Assembly (NCBI GenBank): GCA_030653545.1 | Contig: JAURZE010000025.1 | Location: 124,001 to 188,000 of the forward strand | Reading direction: 5' to 3' | Origin: Nitrospira sp. | GTDB taxonomy: Bacteria; Nitrospirota; Nitrospiria; Nitrospirales; Nitrospiraceae | Length of the DNA: 64,000 bases | Shown here: positions 9,585 through 18,317 of the stretch, in pieces | Layout: each line of letters begins with the position of its first letter | How positions within the stretch are numbered: position 1 is the first letter of the stretch | Notes under the pieces: model-generated | The model's database searches: none | What the model saw: only the letters and a program-made list of their open reading frames with translations | Told to the model about the DNA's origin: nothing | Made by a program: the position numbers and the translations under genes

Positions 9585-10338
9585 CAGCCAGGAGATTCTC
9601 TACGGTCTCCATGCGGTCCGGGAAGCGCTGAAGGCCGGCAGCAGGCCGTTGCAGCGGCTGCACGTGATTCGGACTGATAAGCAGTTCGCGGAACTGGTGC
9701 AGCTGGCCAGGGCGTTGCATGTGCCGGTTCATATCCAGCCGCTCGCGTCTCTCGATCGGCTGGCTCCCGGCGGCCGACACCAGGGTATCGTGGCTTTTGC
9801 CGCGGCGAAGGCCTATCAGACGGAAGATTCCATTCTTGCCGGCGCCGCCAAACGGAACGAGCCGCCGTTACTCGTGATTCTCGATGGCGTGGAAGATCCA
9901 CATAATCTTGGCGCGGTACTTCGCACGGCCGAAGGGGCCGGGGTGCATGGGGTGTTTATTCCTGAGCGGCGGGCGGCCGGGCTGACGTCGGTGGTGGCGA
10001 AAGTATCGGCCGGGGCGATCGACCATATCCCCGTTGCCCGCGTGACGAATACCAGCCGGCTGCTGGAGTCGTTGAAAGCGGCAGGGGTGTGGATCTACGG
10101 ATTGGATCCGGCGGCGACGAAGCTGTTCACCGACGTGGATTTCCGAGGCCCTGTCGGGTTGGTTTTCGGGGGAGAAGGCGCGGGGATTCGTCCCGGCGTT
10201 TTACAGCATTGCGATGAGCGGATTCGCATCCCGATGAAGGGGCATGTGCAGTCGCTGAATGTCTCGGCTTCTGCGGCAGTGACGCTCTTCGAGGCGGTGC
10301 GGCAGCGCGCCGTGCCCGCACCACCCCGCACACGTTAG
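9559..10338 (+). CDS. rlmB: 23S rRNA (guanosine-2'-O-)-methyltransferase RlmB (TrmH/SpoU family)
   Basis: A SPOUT methyltransferase of 259 residues expected to methylate Gm2251 of 23S rRNA. The N-terminal substrate domain begins EILYGLHAVREALKAG. The three SPOUT motifs are present: DGVEDPHNLGAVLRTAEGAG near 113, LVFGGEGAGIRP near 200, and IPMKGHVQSLNVSASAAV near 223. The ATG at 9559, inside the end of cysS, gives the normal length; the frame is open much further upstream but only antisensically meaningful there. Its TAG stop shares bases with the stop of the convergent LuxR-type gene. Confidence 0.93.
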   Translation: MAPADGSDDSQEILYGLHAVREALKAGSRPLQRLHVIRTDKQFAELVQLARALHVPVHIQPLASLDRLAPGGRHQGIVAFAAAKAYQTEDSILAGAAKRNEPPLLVILDGVEDPHNLGAVLRTAEGAGVHGVFIPERRAAGLTSVVAKVSAGAIDHIPVARVTNTSRLLESLKAAGVWIYGLDPAATKLFTDVDFRGPVGLVFGGEGAGIRPGVLQHCDERIRIPMKGHVQSLNVSASAAVTLFEAVRQRAVPAPPRTR

Positions 10339-10613
10339 CGGATCTTCAGCACGCCGCCTTGAATGGCGTTCTTCAGGAGTTGTGCGGTGTTGGACACCCG
10401 CATCTTCTTCATCATGTTCGCGCGGTGCGCTTCCACCGTTTTCACGCTGATCTTGAGCTTGGTGCCGATTTCCTTATTCTTAAATCCGGCCCAGATCAAT
10501 TCTAAGATTTCCTGTTCGCGTGCGGTGAGCGACTCCGGCCGTTTCTTGCGGGGAGGGGGCTCGAGGTCAGCAAGGGATTTGCGTACCCGAGGCTTGGTCG
10601 GTGCTTTGGCCAT
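10335..10613 (-). CDS. Small LuxR-type transcriptional regulator (HTH only)
   Basis: A 92-residue protein made of a basic N-terminus followed by one LuxR/FixJ DNA-binding domain: LTAREQEILELIWAGFKNKEI, then SVKTVEAHRANMMKKM. There is no receiver or ligand domain, so any control must come from its level or from a partner. I chose the ATG at 10613, which has GGAG upstream; the frame is open back to 10733 but that part looks non-coding. It ends against rlmB with overlapping stop codons and is divergent from the pilus genes, which it might regulate (inference from position only). Confidence 0.85.
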   Translation of the reverse strand: MAKAPTKPRVRKSLADLEPPPRKKRPESLTAREQEILELIWAGFKNKEIGTKLKISVKTVEAHRANMMKKMRVSNTAQLLKNAIQGGVLKIR

Positions 10614-10834
10614 AATCGTCGGTTCTCCTTTGAATCGCCGGGGCTTGAGGTATACTGGATTCGCGCGGCTGCGCCTCAGGCGCGCTGCGGGCAAAAGTAT
10701 AGAGACGTTCTTAATAAGTGTAAATGCAGGCATAATGGCCCTAGTAGGGTTACTGAGTACGGAAACAAGAGTATTCGTAACCAGCTAGAGAGAAATTGGA
10801 CTTCTTCACGGTTGCCATAGGGACAGGGCGCGGT

Positions 10835-11605
10835 ATGTGGCAGTTGTATCTCATCGTGGGACTCTTGGGCGCACTTATTGGGAGTTTTCTCAATGTGTGC
10901 ATTTACCGACTGCCTCGCCATGAATCCATTGTCTGGCCAGGATCCCATTGTCCTGCCTGCTCCAAGCCGATCGCCTGGTACGACAACGTACCGATGCTGG
11001 GCTATCTGATGCTAGCCGGTCGATGTCGCGCCTGTTCCGTCAGCATTCCACTCCACTATCCCGTCGTAGAAGCGTTGAATACTGTCGGGTATCTGGCCAC
11101 GCTGTGGGTTTTTGGGCCTACGTTGGTGGCGGCGGTTTATGCCATTCTGTTTTCCGCCTTGCTTGTGGTGGCGGGCACGGACTTGTCCCATAAGATTATT
11201 CCCAATGCCGTCACCTTTCCCGGGATCGTGTTAGGGCTGGTGAGTGCCGCAACCATCTTGCCATTGGGATTGTTGAATGGCCTTGTGGGCCTCCTCGTTG
11301 GTGGCGGGATTTTGTGGCTGCTCGCCTGGGCCAGTCCCTATCTGTTCGGCAAAGAAGGGATGGGCGGCGGGGATATCAAATTACTGGCCATGATCGGGGC
11401 ATTTCTGGGGTGGAAGCTGGCATTGATGACGATCATGATTGGATCCCTGGTCGGGTCGATCGTCGGCATTTCGCTTCTCGCGGCGCAGGTGATCAAGCGC
11501 GAGGAGTACATTCCATTTGGCCCCTTCCTGGTCCTGGGCGCAGTGAGCGCCCTCTTCTTTGGAGCCCCCCTTCTCGAGTGGTACCAGGGGTTGTTGGCGG
11601 GCTAA
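10835..11605 (+). CDS. pilD: Prepilin peptidase / N-methyltransferase
   Basis: Inner-membrane aspartic protease that cleaves and N-methylates type IV prepilins. The first helix carries IGSFLNVCIYRLP, followed by the zinc tetracysteine CPAC-x(22)-CRAC typical of bifunctional enzymes. The catalytic aspartates are in GTDLSHKIIPN and MGGGDIKLLAM (GxGD-type). Six to eight hydrophobic segments follow. I prefer the ATG at 10835 (256 residues), which places the first membrane helix at the N-terminus; a TTG at 10796 in frame would add 13 residues. It heads the pilus region and would process all prepilins encoded downstream. Confidence 0.95.
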   Translation: MWQLYLIVGLLGALIGSFLNVCIYRLPRHESIVWPGSHCPACSKPIAWYDNVPMLGYLMLAGRCRACSVSIPLHYPVVEALNTVGYLATLWVFGPTLVAAVYAILFSALLVVAGTDLSHKIIPNAVTFPGIVLGLVSAATILPLGLLNGLVGLLVGGGILWLLAWASPYLFGKEGMGGGDIKLLAMIGAFLGWKLALMTIMIGSLVGSIVGISLLAAQVIKREEYIPFGPFLVLGAVSALFFGAPLLEWYQGLLAG

Positions 11606-11851
11606 TCTTATCCCCTAAATTCACGCTATTCGCTCTCCTCTGTATCTATTCCTTTCCCGATTGTATCCGCCTCGTTACACGGTCATGTGCTACGCGTGGC
11701 ATGTTCCGATGCCGCGGTCTCGTGGCTATTCCCTCCATTTCCCGATGATTTCCCCGTGAGATTCAAAGGGATCGGTATCTCGCTCCTATCGGCTCATGTC
11801 GAGATGTTGCGCTGTACGCGACAGGTATGGCTCTTGATATGACGCCTGAGT

Positions 11852-12319
11852 ATGAACCGATGCAGCGCAAACAGAACATCAGTGGTGAAGAATGAGAGCG
11901 GGTTCAGCCTCACGGAGGCGCTGACCTCGATGGCCATCGTCGGACTCGTATCGGCGTTGGCCATTCCCAATCTGATGATGCTGAACGCGCGCATGCAGGC
12001 CGATGTGTTTGCGCAGCAGGTCTCGTCTGAACTCCGTTGGGCCAGGCAATGGGCGATCTCGAAGCGAGACCGTGTCCGGCTGGTATTCGATCAAGACCGC
12101 CAGGCGATCGTTGCGCAGATCGGCAATGATCGCGTGCAGCATCACCAGTTGTCGTATCAGCACAAAGGGCTTGAGATTGATGAGCCGAGCGCGGGACCGG
12201 ATGTCGTCTTTCATCCGAGCGGTCGTTCTGCGACCGCCACGACGATTCAATTCCGCAACGGCCAGGGGCATGCCCGCACCATCACCGTGAGTCTTACGGG
12301 ACGAGTCTCAATTCGATGA
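11852..12319 (+). CDS. Type IV minor prepilin, GspH/FimT-like
   Basis: A 155-residue prepilin. After a basic leader, the cleavage and methylation site is ESG/FSLTEAL with Glu at +5, followed by a hydrophobic helix (about residues 20-40) and a globular domain of the GspH/FimT type (LRWARQWAISKRDRVRLVFDQ is the typical segment). Minor pilins of this type prime pilus assembly at the tip. The TGA stop overlaps the next ATG. Upstream, 245 bases separate it from pilD, so it may have its own promoter. It is the first gene of minor-pilin set 1. Confidence 0.82.
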   Translation: MNRCSANRTSVVKNESGFSLTEALTSMAIVGLVSALAIPNLMMLNARMQADVFAQQVSSELRWARQWAISKRDRVRLVFDQDRQAIVAQIGNDRVQHHQLSYQHKGLEIDEPSAGPDVVFHPSGRSATATTIQFRNGQGHARTITVSLTGRVSIR

Positions 12320-12795
12320 CGCGGCGTTACGACAGGGGCTTCAGTCTGGTAGAGGCGATGGTCGCCATGACTATTTCAACGATTGTCGTGATGGGGGGGA
12401 TGGCGGCGATTGAGGTGTCTGCCAGGCTGGTTCAACAGGGGACTTTAAAGACCAGGGCATTGGCCCTGGCGCAGGGGCGCTTGGAAGCCAAGCGGTCCGT
12501 GCGGTGGGAGGCGCTTCTGCTGGATGATCTCGACCATGACGGCAGGACGGATGTGATGATGGCGGATGATGGTCAGGGGGGCGATGTCTTGGCCGGAGAC
12601 GGCATCTACTCGGCTCAGTGGGAGCATGACGGGGTGACCCTGAAGTGGACGGTGGCAATGGACCGTCTCGGACCGCTCAGCACCGCCGGATGGGTGACGA
12701 TTCGGGCGGCGGCATCCTATCAGGCGTTCGGTGGCGTGCGGGTGGTGGAGCTGGGAACCGTGCGGGCCAATCCGACATTCACAGGGGCTCGATGA
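12316..12795 (+). CDS. Type IV minor prepilin, PilV-like
   Basis: A 159-residue prepilin with a very short leader: the cleavage site is DRG/FSLVEAMVAM only eight residues in, followed by a single membrane helix. The soluble part contains DDLDHDGRTDVMMADD, which resembles a calcium-binding or acidic loop. Position (second in a GspH-PilV-PilW-PilX order) and the FSLVEAM start suggest PilV/GspI type. It overlaps the genes on both sides by four bases (ATGA), so the set is co-translated. Confidence 0.75.
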   Translation: MTRRYDRGFSLVEAMVAMTISTIVVMGGMAAIEVSARLVQQGTLKTRALALAQGRLEAKRSVRWEALLLDDLDHDGRTDVMMADDGQGGDVLAGDGIYSAQWEHDGVTLKWTVAMDRLGPLSTAGWVTIRAAASYQAFGGVRVVELGTVRANPTFTGAR

Positions 12796-13532
12796 GCGGA
12801 CCGACTCGACATCACCGGTGGCTGACAATCCTGATCTCACCGTCCGGGGTGTGCTTGTCAGAACTGATGGTGGCGTTGGCGATCGGAACGTTGGTGTTGG
12901 CGGGAAGCCTGGAGGCGTTCAACATCGTGCAGGCTCAGGCCGTTCGACAGCAACGCATTATGGCCGCCCAGCAAGAGATGCGGGTGGGCTTGGAAGTGTT
13001 TGAGCAGGAAGTACGCATGGCTTCGTCGTCGACCATTGTCGTTGCCAGGTCTGATCGCTTTGAGTTTTCCGCCAACATCCATGGGTTGCGGACGGTGACC
13101 ACCGCCTCTGTCGCGGCCGGTCAAACGGTCTTGCCGGTGCAGAACGGCAGTGGGTGGGACGCAGGGAAAACGGTGGTGCTTTGTGGGGTGAGCGGGTGCG
13201 AGTCCCACCGACTGGGGAGCCCAGGTCAGCGCAGCCAACTCCTGCTGAGTGGCCCGGTTGGGGGAACCTATCCGGCTGGTGCGTCGGTAGAGGTGCGCAA
13301 TCGGGTCACGTACTACACCCGGGTTGATGACCGAGATCGCACGCAGCTGATGCGGCAGATTGATGGAGGCGCCGGGGTGTTGATCGGCGATCTGCAGTCC
13401 GTGCGTTTGTCGTATTGGGATGAGTGGGGGAAGGCTGGTGCAGGCATAGGCCGGATCCTTCGTGTCGCAGTGGAACTTCTGCCGGTTGCCGGTGATGCCA
13501 AAGTCGTTCGAGAAGTCACGGTGCGCTCCTAG
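12792..13532 (+). CDS. Type IV minor prepilin, PilW-like, with atypical cleavage site
   Basis: A 246-residue prepilin-like protein. The N-terminal helix starts SPSGVCLSELMVALAIGT: the Gly at -1 and the Glu at +5 are kept, but the +1 residue is Val rather than the usual Phe/Met, and a Cys stands at +2. The following EQEVRMASS and the long beta-rich domain fit PilW/GspJ. The start at 12792 overlaps the stop of the previous gene (ATGA) and gives a reasonable 18-residue leader; the open frame reaches back to 12645 inside the previous gene. Whether PilD processes it efficiently cannot be told from sequence. Confidence 0.72.
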   Translation: MSGPTRHHRWLTILISPSGVCLSELMVALAIGTLVLAGSLEAFNIVQAQAVRQQRIMAAQQEMRVGLEVFEQEVRMASSSTIVVARSDRFEFSANIHGLRTVTTASVAAGQTVLPVQNGSGWDAGKTVVLCGVSGCESHRLGSPGQRSQLLLSGPVGGTYPAGASVEVRNRVTYYTRVDDRDRTQLMRQIDGGAGVLIGDLQSVRLSYWDEWGKAGAGIGRILRVAVELLPVAGDAKVVREVTVRS

Positions 13533-13559
13533 CGCATCGGATGAAAGGAGTCAGGCGCC

Positions 13560-15032
13560 ATGAAGACGGTTCAAACACGCTCATCACATGAACAGGGCAT
13601 TGCGCTGTTAGGGGTCATCATTCTTGCCTTGGTGCTGGCGCTGGTGGGCGCGGCGCTGCTGGATCTGGCAGGGCAAGAGGCGTCGAGCGCCTCGGGAGCC
13701 ACCGAGGTTGCTGTGGCCCAGGCCGTGGCTGATGCGGCGCAAGATCTGGTCATCGCCTGGTTTCATAGTCCGCACACCAGCCCGTCGGCCTTGGCGGCGC
13801 TCCTAACCAAGCGGCAGTCGTCCTCAGAGGGAAGTCCCTCATTTTTCGACCAGGCCGGCCGGTCTCAATTCATCGGAACGGCCGATCGTCCCGATGTGTG
13901 GCTCGATGCTTCACGGAGTGTGGATCACCATTTGTTGAACGATGCGGGGACGGGAATGTTTCGGCTCCTGCAGGATCTCGGTTCAGTGCAAGGGCTGAAG
14001 GTCTATGCCCCGAGCGGTCCCGGGTTGCTCTGTACCGTCGACGCAACAGTCGCGACGGTGAGTTCTTCCGTGAGACATGCGGTCTCGATGCAACTCCGTG
14101 CCCTGGAAATTCCGGCACTGCGAGCCGGGATCCAGGTTGGAGGCAATCTTGGTGTGCCTCAGGTCGCGCCGGAGTCGGGTGCGCTGGTGCATTGGGGAGA
14201 CCTGACCGTCGGAGGCGATCTGATTGTGCAGCGGGTGGAAGATCTCCCTTCGCAGAGTGACAGCGCACCGGTGACCGGTGTGAGCTATCGCGACATGTCT
14301 CACCGCGAAGACCGATGGTTATCGATGTGGATAGGGGGACCGGTTCATCTCATGCAACTGTCACCGGGGCAAAGCAGTAGTGTCGTGCTTCCCCTCAATG
14401 TCCATGTCAATCGGCATCCGACTCCCGGGGTGCGGAGAGATCGCTGGGGGTACGAGCAGCTCAAGCAATTTGCCAAGCAACATGGCACCTACGTGGCAAT
14501 CGATCGGGATGGCCTCCTGTATTTGAATGGGGCTGTAGAGCCAGGCCGTGGTGTGGCTCCAGACGACTACCTCCGCTCACGCAGCGTTGGCGATACCCGA
14601 GGACTCATCTTCATCGACACGTTGGATCAGAAGGCTCCGCGGACGGACAACCTTGGGGTGGTTCGGCTGAATATGGCGTACCTTGAAGCGGTCCTTGTCG
14701 TGCAAGGTCATGTCATGGTGGGTCCTGCCGGGTCGGGGCAGTCCCTGTCGGTACTGAGCCCCCCTGCCGGAGGAAGCGAGGCGGCCGGCAGCCGGACCGC
14801 CGTTCAACTCTCGAATATTCATCTGAACGGGGCGCTCTATGCCGTCGGGAATATCACGCTCGATCGCTCCATGCGGGTGTTCGGGGCCGTCGCGGCGGAA
14901 GGGACGATTGCGACGACTCACCCGGGGGCGACCATGGAGCTGTGGTACGACCACGAGATGGGGCGCGGACTGTTTCGCGGGATTCCGGTTGTTATGCGCG
15001 TGCCCGGGACCTGGATGGTCCGATATGAATGA
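13560..15032 (+). CDS. Large PilX-like pilus assembly protein
   Basis: A 490-residue protein with an N-terminal membrane anchor that resembles PilX: EQGIALLGVIILALVLALVGAA followed by a helix rich in Ala/Ser/Glu. PilX proteins are usually under 250 residues, so this one is about twice the usual size; residues 180-470 look beta-rich with repeated glycine-bounded strands (QVGGNLGV, LTVGGDLIV, HLNGALYAVGNITL), reminiscent of the polymer-forming or right-handed-helix style of DUF-type surface domains. A good ribosome site (AAGGAG) precedes the ATG. It is the fourth gene of set 1 and precedes the ATPase gene. Confidence 0.65.
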   Translation: MKTVQTRSSHEQGIALLGVIILALVLALVGAALLDLAGQEASSASGATEVAVAQAVADAAQDLVIAWFHSPHTSPSALAALLTKRQSSSEGSPSFFDQAGRSQFIGTADRPDVWLDASRSVDHHLLNDAGTGMFRLLQDLGSVQGLKVYAPSGPGLLCTVDATVATVSSSVRHAVSMQLRALEIPALRAGIQVGGNLGVPQVAPESGALVHWGDLTVGGDLIVQRVEDLPSQSDSAPVTGVSYRDMSHREDRWLSMWIGGPVHLMQLSPGQSSSVVLPLNVHVNRHPTPGVRRDRWGYEQLKQFAKQHGTYVAIDRDGLLYLNGAVEPGRGVAPDDYLRSRSVGDTRGLIFIDTLDQKAPRTDNLGVVRLNMAYLEAVLVVQGHVMVGPAGSGQSLSVLSPPAGGSEAAGSRTAVQLSNIHLNGALYAVGNITLDRSMRVFGAVAAEGTIATTHPGATMELWYDHEMGRGLFRGIPVVMRVPGTWMVRYE

Positions 15033-15060
15033 CACCGACTTGGCAGGGAGGAGGTGAAGA

Positions 15061-16872
15061 GTGCAGAGTCCAGGCGACAAGCTCCCCAACGCGAATCCGT
15101 CTAACAACGTAGAACGTCCGCTAGGCAAGAATCCGCCTGCTCGCATGGATCGGGAGCGCCGTCTCCTGTCGCTGCTGGTGACTCGCGGCGTGCTCAGTCA
15201 GGATGAGATGGAAGCCGTGCTTGAGGCGGTACGGGTGGAAGGGGTTGACTTGGAGTCGCTCCTCCTCGACACGTATCACGTTCCCAAGTCGGACTTTGGT
15301 GCCGTGCTCAGCGAGTATTATAGCTGTCCGTTTCTTGCGTACGATGAACGCGTCGTTCTAGAGGTGGCGCTCCTCAAGAATCTGCGCATTGAGTATCTCA
15401 GGAAAAGCGCATGGGTGCCGATCAAGCGGCAGGGAGCGGTGGTGGAGATTCTTCGGGCGGATCCGCAGGATCTCGATAAAGATCCTGACATCCGGCGAGC
15501 GTTCCCACGGCTGACGATTCGAGTCGTGGTTGGACTACGGCGCGATCTCGAAAAGTGGTTGCTTCTGGCCACCGAGCAGTCGGCTCGCGGGGCGATCGCC
15601 GACATTCTCGGCGAACTCGTGCAGGAGGTCTGGAACGAAGCCGATGGCACCGTGCAGCAGATTACGGAGCATGATTCCGCCATCGTACGACTGGCGAACC
15701 AATTGATCGCGGAGGCAGACCGGCTCGGGGCTTCGGATATTCACATCGAACCCTATTCGACCGGGCGTGACACCGCGGTGCGCTTCCGTGTTGACGGGAC
15801 CTGCTTCCCCTACATGAAGATACCCTCCGGCTACCGGCGTGCGGTCGTGTCACGCATCAAGATCATGGCCAATCTGGATATCGCGGAGCGGCGCAAACCC
15901 CAGGATGGCAAGATTCGCTATCGCCTCGGAAAAGATCGAGAGCTTGAACTGCGCGTGGCGACGCTTCCTACGGCAGGAGAGAACGAAGATGTGACGCTGC
16001 GACTTTTAACGGCGAAAATCCCGATGCCGTTGGAGGCCATGGAATTTATGCCGGGTGTTTTGCAGGCCGTCAAGGAGTTGGTCGAACGTCCGCAGGGTAT
16101 TCTCCTCTGTGTGGGTCCGACCGGGTCCGGGAAAACGACGACCCTGCATGCCCTATTGAAGCAGGTGAATACCGATGCTCGGAAGATCGTGACGGCAGAG
16201 GATCCGATCGAACTGACCCAGGAGGGGCTCCGTCAAGTGCAGGTGCACCCCAAGATCGGCTTTACCTTCGCTGCGGCTATGCGGGCGTTTCTGCGGGCCG
16301 ATCCGGATATCATCATGATCGGGGAGATGCGCGATAAAGAAACCGCGGACATCGCGATTGAGGCATCACTCACGGGTCACTTGGTGATGAGTACGCTGCA
16401 CACCAACAGTGCCGTCGAGACCGTGACGCGACTGTTGGATATGGGGTGCGATGCGTTCAACTTTTCCGATGCGATGCTAGGCGTGCTGGCGCAACGATTG
16501 TGCAAGCGCCTCTGTGTGCACTGCAAAGAGGCGTACTATCCGGATCGGCAGGAGTTTGACGACCTGGTTCAAGCCTATGGAGCGTGTGACTGGGACCGAG
16601 TCGGAGTCACGTATTCGCCAGGGCTGAGCTTCTATCGCGCGCGTGGATGTGAGCGCTGCAATCAGAGCGGATTCAAAGGCCGGATGGCGCTGCATGAGTT
16701 GCTGGTCGGTTCAGACGAGGTAAAGCGCTGTATTCAGTCTCGGGCCAGAACGGCAGAGATGGCGGGTGTCGCGAGGCGTGAGGGGATGGTGACACTGCTC
16801 CAACATGGGATTCAGAAAGTTTTCGAAGGCGTCACCACCTATCGACAAGTTCGTGCTGTGGCTGTGAAGTGA
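15061..16872 (+). CDS. Type IV pilus / type II secretion assembly ATPase (PilB/GspE family)
   Basis: A 603-residue secretion ATPase that powers pilus extension or pseudopilus assembly. An N-terminal MshEN-like region covers about residues 30-180. The nucleotide domain has Walker A GPTGSGKT (residues 352-359), an Asp box near VTAEDPIE, Walker B IIMIGEMRD (about 417) and the HIS box STLHTNSA. A zinc tetracysteine (CVHC and CERC) typical of GspE/PilB lies near 480-540. The GTG start at 15061 has GGAGG at a normal distance. No pilC platform gene is adjacent, so its partner must be elsewhere in the genome. Confidence 0.92.
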   Translation: MQSPGDKLPNANPSNNVERPLGKNPPARMDRERRLLSLLVTRGVLSQDEMEAVLEAVRVEGVDLESLLLDTYHVPKSDFGAVLSEYYSCPFLAYDERVVLEVALLKNLRIEYLRKSAWVPIKRQGAVVEILRADPQDLDKDPDIRRAFPRLTIRVVVGLRRDLEKWLLLATEQSARGAIADILGELVQEVWNEADGTVQQITEHDSAIVRLANQLIAEADRLGASDIHIEPYSTGRDTAVRFRVDGTCFPYMKIPSGYRRAVVSRIKIMANLDIAERRKPQDGKIRYRLGKDRELELRVATLPTAGENEDVTLRLLTAKIPMPLEAMEFMPGVLQAVKELVERPQGILLCVGPTGSGKTTTLHALLKQVNTDARKIVTAEDPIELTQEGLRQVQVHPKIGFTFAAAMRAFLRADPDIIMIGEMRDKETADIAIEASLTGHLVMSTLHTNSAVETVTRLLDMGCDAFNFSDAMLGVLAQRLCKRLCVHCKEAYYPDRQEFDDLVQAYGACDWDRVGVTYSPGLSFYRARGCERCNQSGFKGRMALHELLVGSDEVKRCIQSRARTAEMAGVARREGMVTLLQHGIQKVFEGVTTYRQVRAVAVK

Positions 16873-17212
16873 AGAATCGAGTCAGATTTTCTCGCGCCTG
16901 TAGGGCCAACCGTTAATGTCCCTCACCCCGGGTGGCTTTCCTTTTGAGGCTTGCCTGTGGTGTCTCTCCAGCCTTCAGCCAACCACCATTATATGTAGTG
17001 ACCAGGGGGCGCTTGAGGGGCGCGCCATCTCAGCCCGCAAGGGTGCGCGCGCGCATTGGCTCAGACTCCCGGCCAAAATTTGTCGGCACATTGCGCGAAA
17101 AGCGACCATCACACGCTCAGCATTGCTCCGAACAAGTCCTGATAAATCAAGCAGTTAAACTGTAACGCAAGAGCCTCAGCAACGGCATGCCCCTTGCTCG
17201 GTTGGGGGTGCC
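16873..17212 (+). other. 340-base non-coding stretch between the two minor-pilin sets
   Basis: No convincing gene: open frames of about 80 codons here lack ribosome sites and family features. The last part can fold: CAGTT/AACTG is a tight hairpin at 17152-17162, and just before the start codon of the next gene GGCA..CCCC can pair with GGGG..TGCC. It probably holds the promoter and leader of minor-pilin set 2, but I see no clear -35/-10 pair. Confidence 0.5.
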
Positions 17213-17728
17213 ATGATGCACTCTAGATCAAACAGGCTACGCAAGGTCCGTACACAGGAAGGGGGGTTCACCCTTCTTGAGATCATGATCGTGCTTGTCA
17301 TTGTTGGGATTGCTGCGGCGCTGACCGTTCCGAACTTTACATTCATGTATGCCAAGTACGAGCTGTATCAAACCACTACCACGATTTATAACCGCCTCAT
17401 CATGGCTCGCTCTGCTGCCATCAGCCGGAACGCTATGATTGTGGCCACTCCAGCCAATATACCGTTGGGCCTGGACCAGGTGACGTTCACCGCGCCACTT
17501 GGAGCAGAGACCTTGCCTTTAAATGTGAGATTTGTCCTGCCGCTGCCAGTTAATCCTATCGGTTATACGCCCAGAGGGTTGAGCACATCGCCTCTGGCGG
17601 TTCAGACAATTCAACTGCAAAGCGTACGTAACCCCAGTCTGATTTACACGATCTCACTCGCGCCTTCGGGAAAGGTGACGTGGTGTCGGCAGGCCATCAA
17701 CCCTTGTGTGTTGAACGCCACATCATGA
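17213..17728 (+). CDS. Type IV minor prepilin, GspH/FimT-like (set 2)
   Basis: A 171-residue prepilin with basic leader, cleavage site EGG/FTLLEIMIVL and a standard membrane helix. The segment NRLIMARSAAISRNAMIV matches the GspH/FimT fold, and the protein ends in a Cys-containing tail (WCRQAINPC) that could form a disulfide loop. Two adjacent ATGs (17213, 17216) are possible. The stop overlaps the next start (ATGA). It opens a second gspH-pilV-pilW-pilX-pilY1 series independent of the one at 11852-15032. Confidence 0.88.
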   Translation: MMHSRSNRLRKVRTQEGGFTLLEIMIVLVIVGIAAALTVPNFTFMYAKYELYQTTTTIYNRLIMARSAAISRNAMIVATPANIPLGLDQVTFTAPLGAETLPLNVRFVLPLPVNPIGYTPRGLSTSPLAVQTIQLQSVRNPSLIYTISLAPSGKVTWCRQAINPCVLNATS

Positions 17729-18264
17729 AGAGAGGAGCAGGCGAAACCATCATGAAGGCACGCAACGAACAGGGTTTCACGTTGGTAGAAGTGCTTGTCT
17801 CGGCTGCTATTCTCGGTGTGGGTGTGATGGGTATGGCGGCTATGCAGGGCATGTCACTCGGGAAGAATGTCGATGCCAACGATTTATCCATTGTGACGAA
17901 CATCGCCGCCGACATGATGGAGCGGATCCAGAACAACCGGCGGTACTCCTGGGCGTACCACAATCTCGATACGACCGGCCCAGGTAACTGCCTTGTAGGC
18001 GGATTGCCAGCCCCGCCTCCACTTGGCATTCAGCCGATTACCAGTCCACAGGTGACGCAGGTGGTTCAGGGAGATTGTACCCAGTGGCGGGCGAGAGTTC
18101 TAGGTTCGAATCTGGTGAATGCAGTTGGTTTGGTGACGGCGACTCAAGTGGCGCCGGCCGGATCTGGAGCCATGCAGGTCACAGTCAGGGTGAACTGGAA
18201 CGACCGAGGGCCTGGACAGCGAGCCAGGACCGTGGCATTTCAAACGCTTGTTGTTCCCGAGTGA
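17725..18264 (+). CDS. pilV: Type IV minor prepilin PilV
   Basis: A 179-residue prepilin: basic leader, cleavage site EQG/FTLVEVLVSA, membrane helix with GVGVMGMAAMQGMSL (a typical PilV pattern), then NIAADMMERIQNNR and a compact beta domain. PilV takes part in the minor-pilin complex that initiates pilus assembly and holds PilY1. I used the ATG at 17725, which overlaps the preceding stop; the ATG at 17752 would give a shorter leader of eight residues and has AGGAG upstream, so either is possible. Confidence 0.88.
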   Translation: MKRGAGETIMKARNEQGFTLVEVLVSAAILGVGVMGMAAMQGMSLGKNVDANDLSIVTNIAADMMERIQNNRRYSWAYHNLDTTGPGNCLVGGLPAPPPLGIQPITSPQVTQVVQGDCTQWRARVLGSNLVNAVGLVTATQVAPAGSGAMQVTVRVNWNDRGPGQRARTVAFQTLVVPE

Positions 18265-18317
18265 TCAATGAGTAGTCGGTTTGAGTTGGGCGAGAAGGAT
18301 AAGGATTAGGTGAACCG

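Noticed and set aside
16916-17158. 80-codon frame between the ATPase and the set-2 prepilin genes
   Set aside because: No ribosome site, no family pattern, and irregular composition; treated as non-coding leader.
17101-17212. c-di-GMP-I (GEMM) riboswitch before the set-2 prepilin gene
   Set aside because: Only an ACGCAAGAGCC-like stretch and a hairpin match; the GGGCAAACC core and GNRA loop are missing. Kept only as a weak structured-leader finding.
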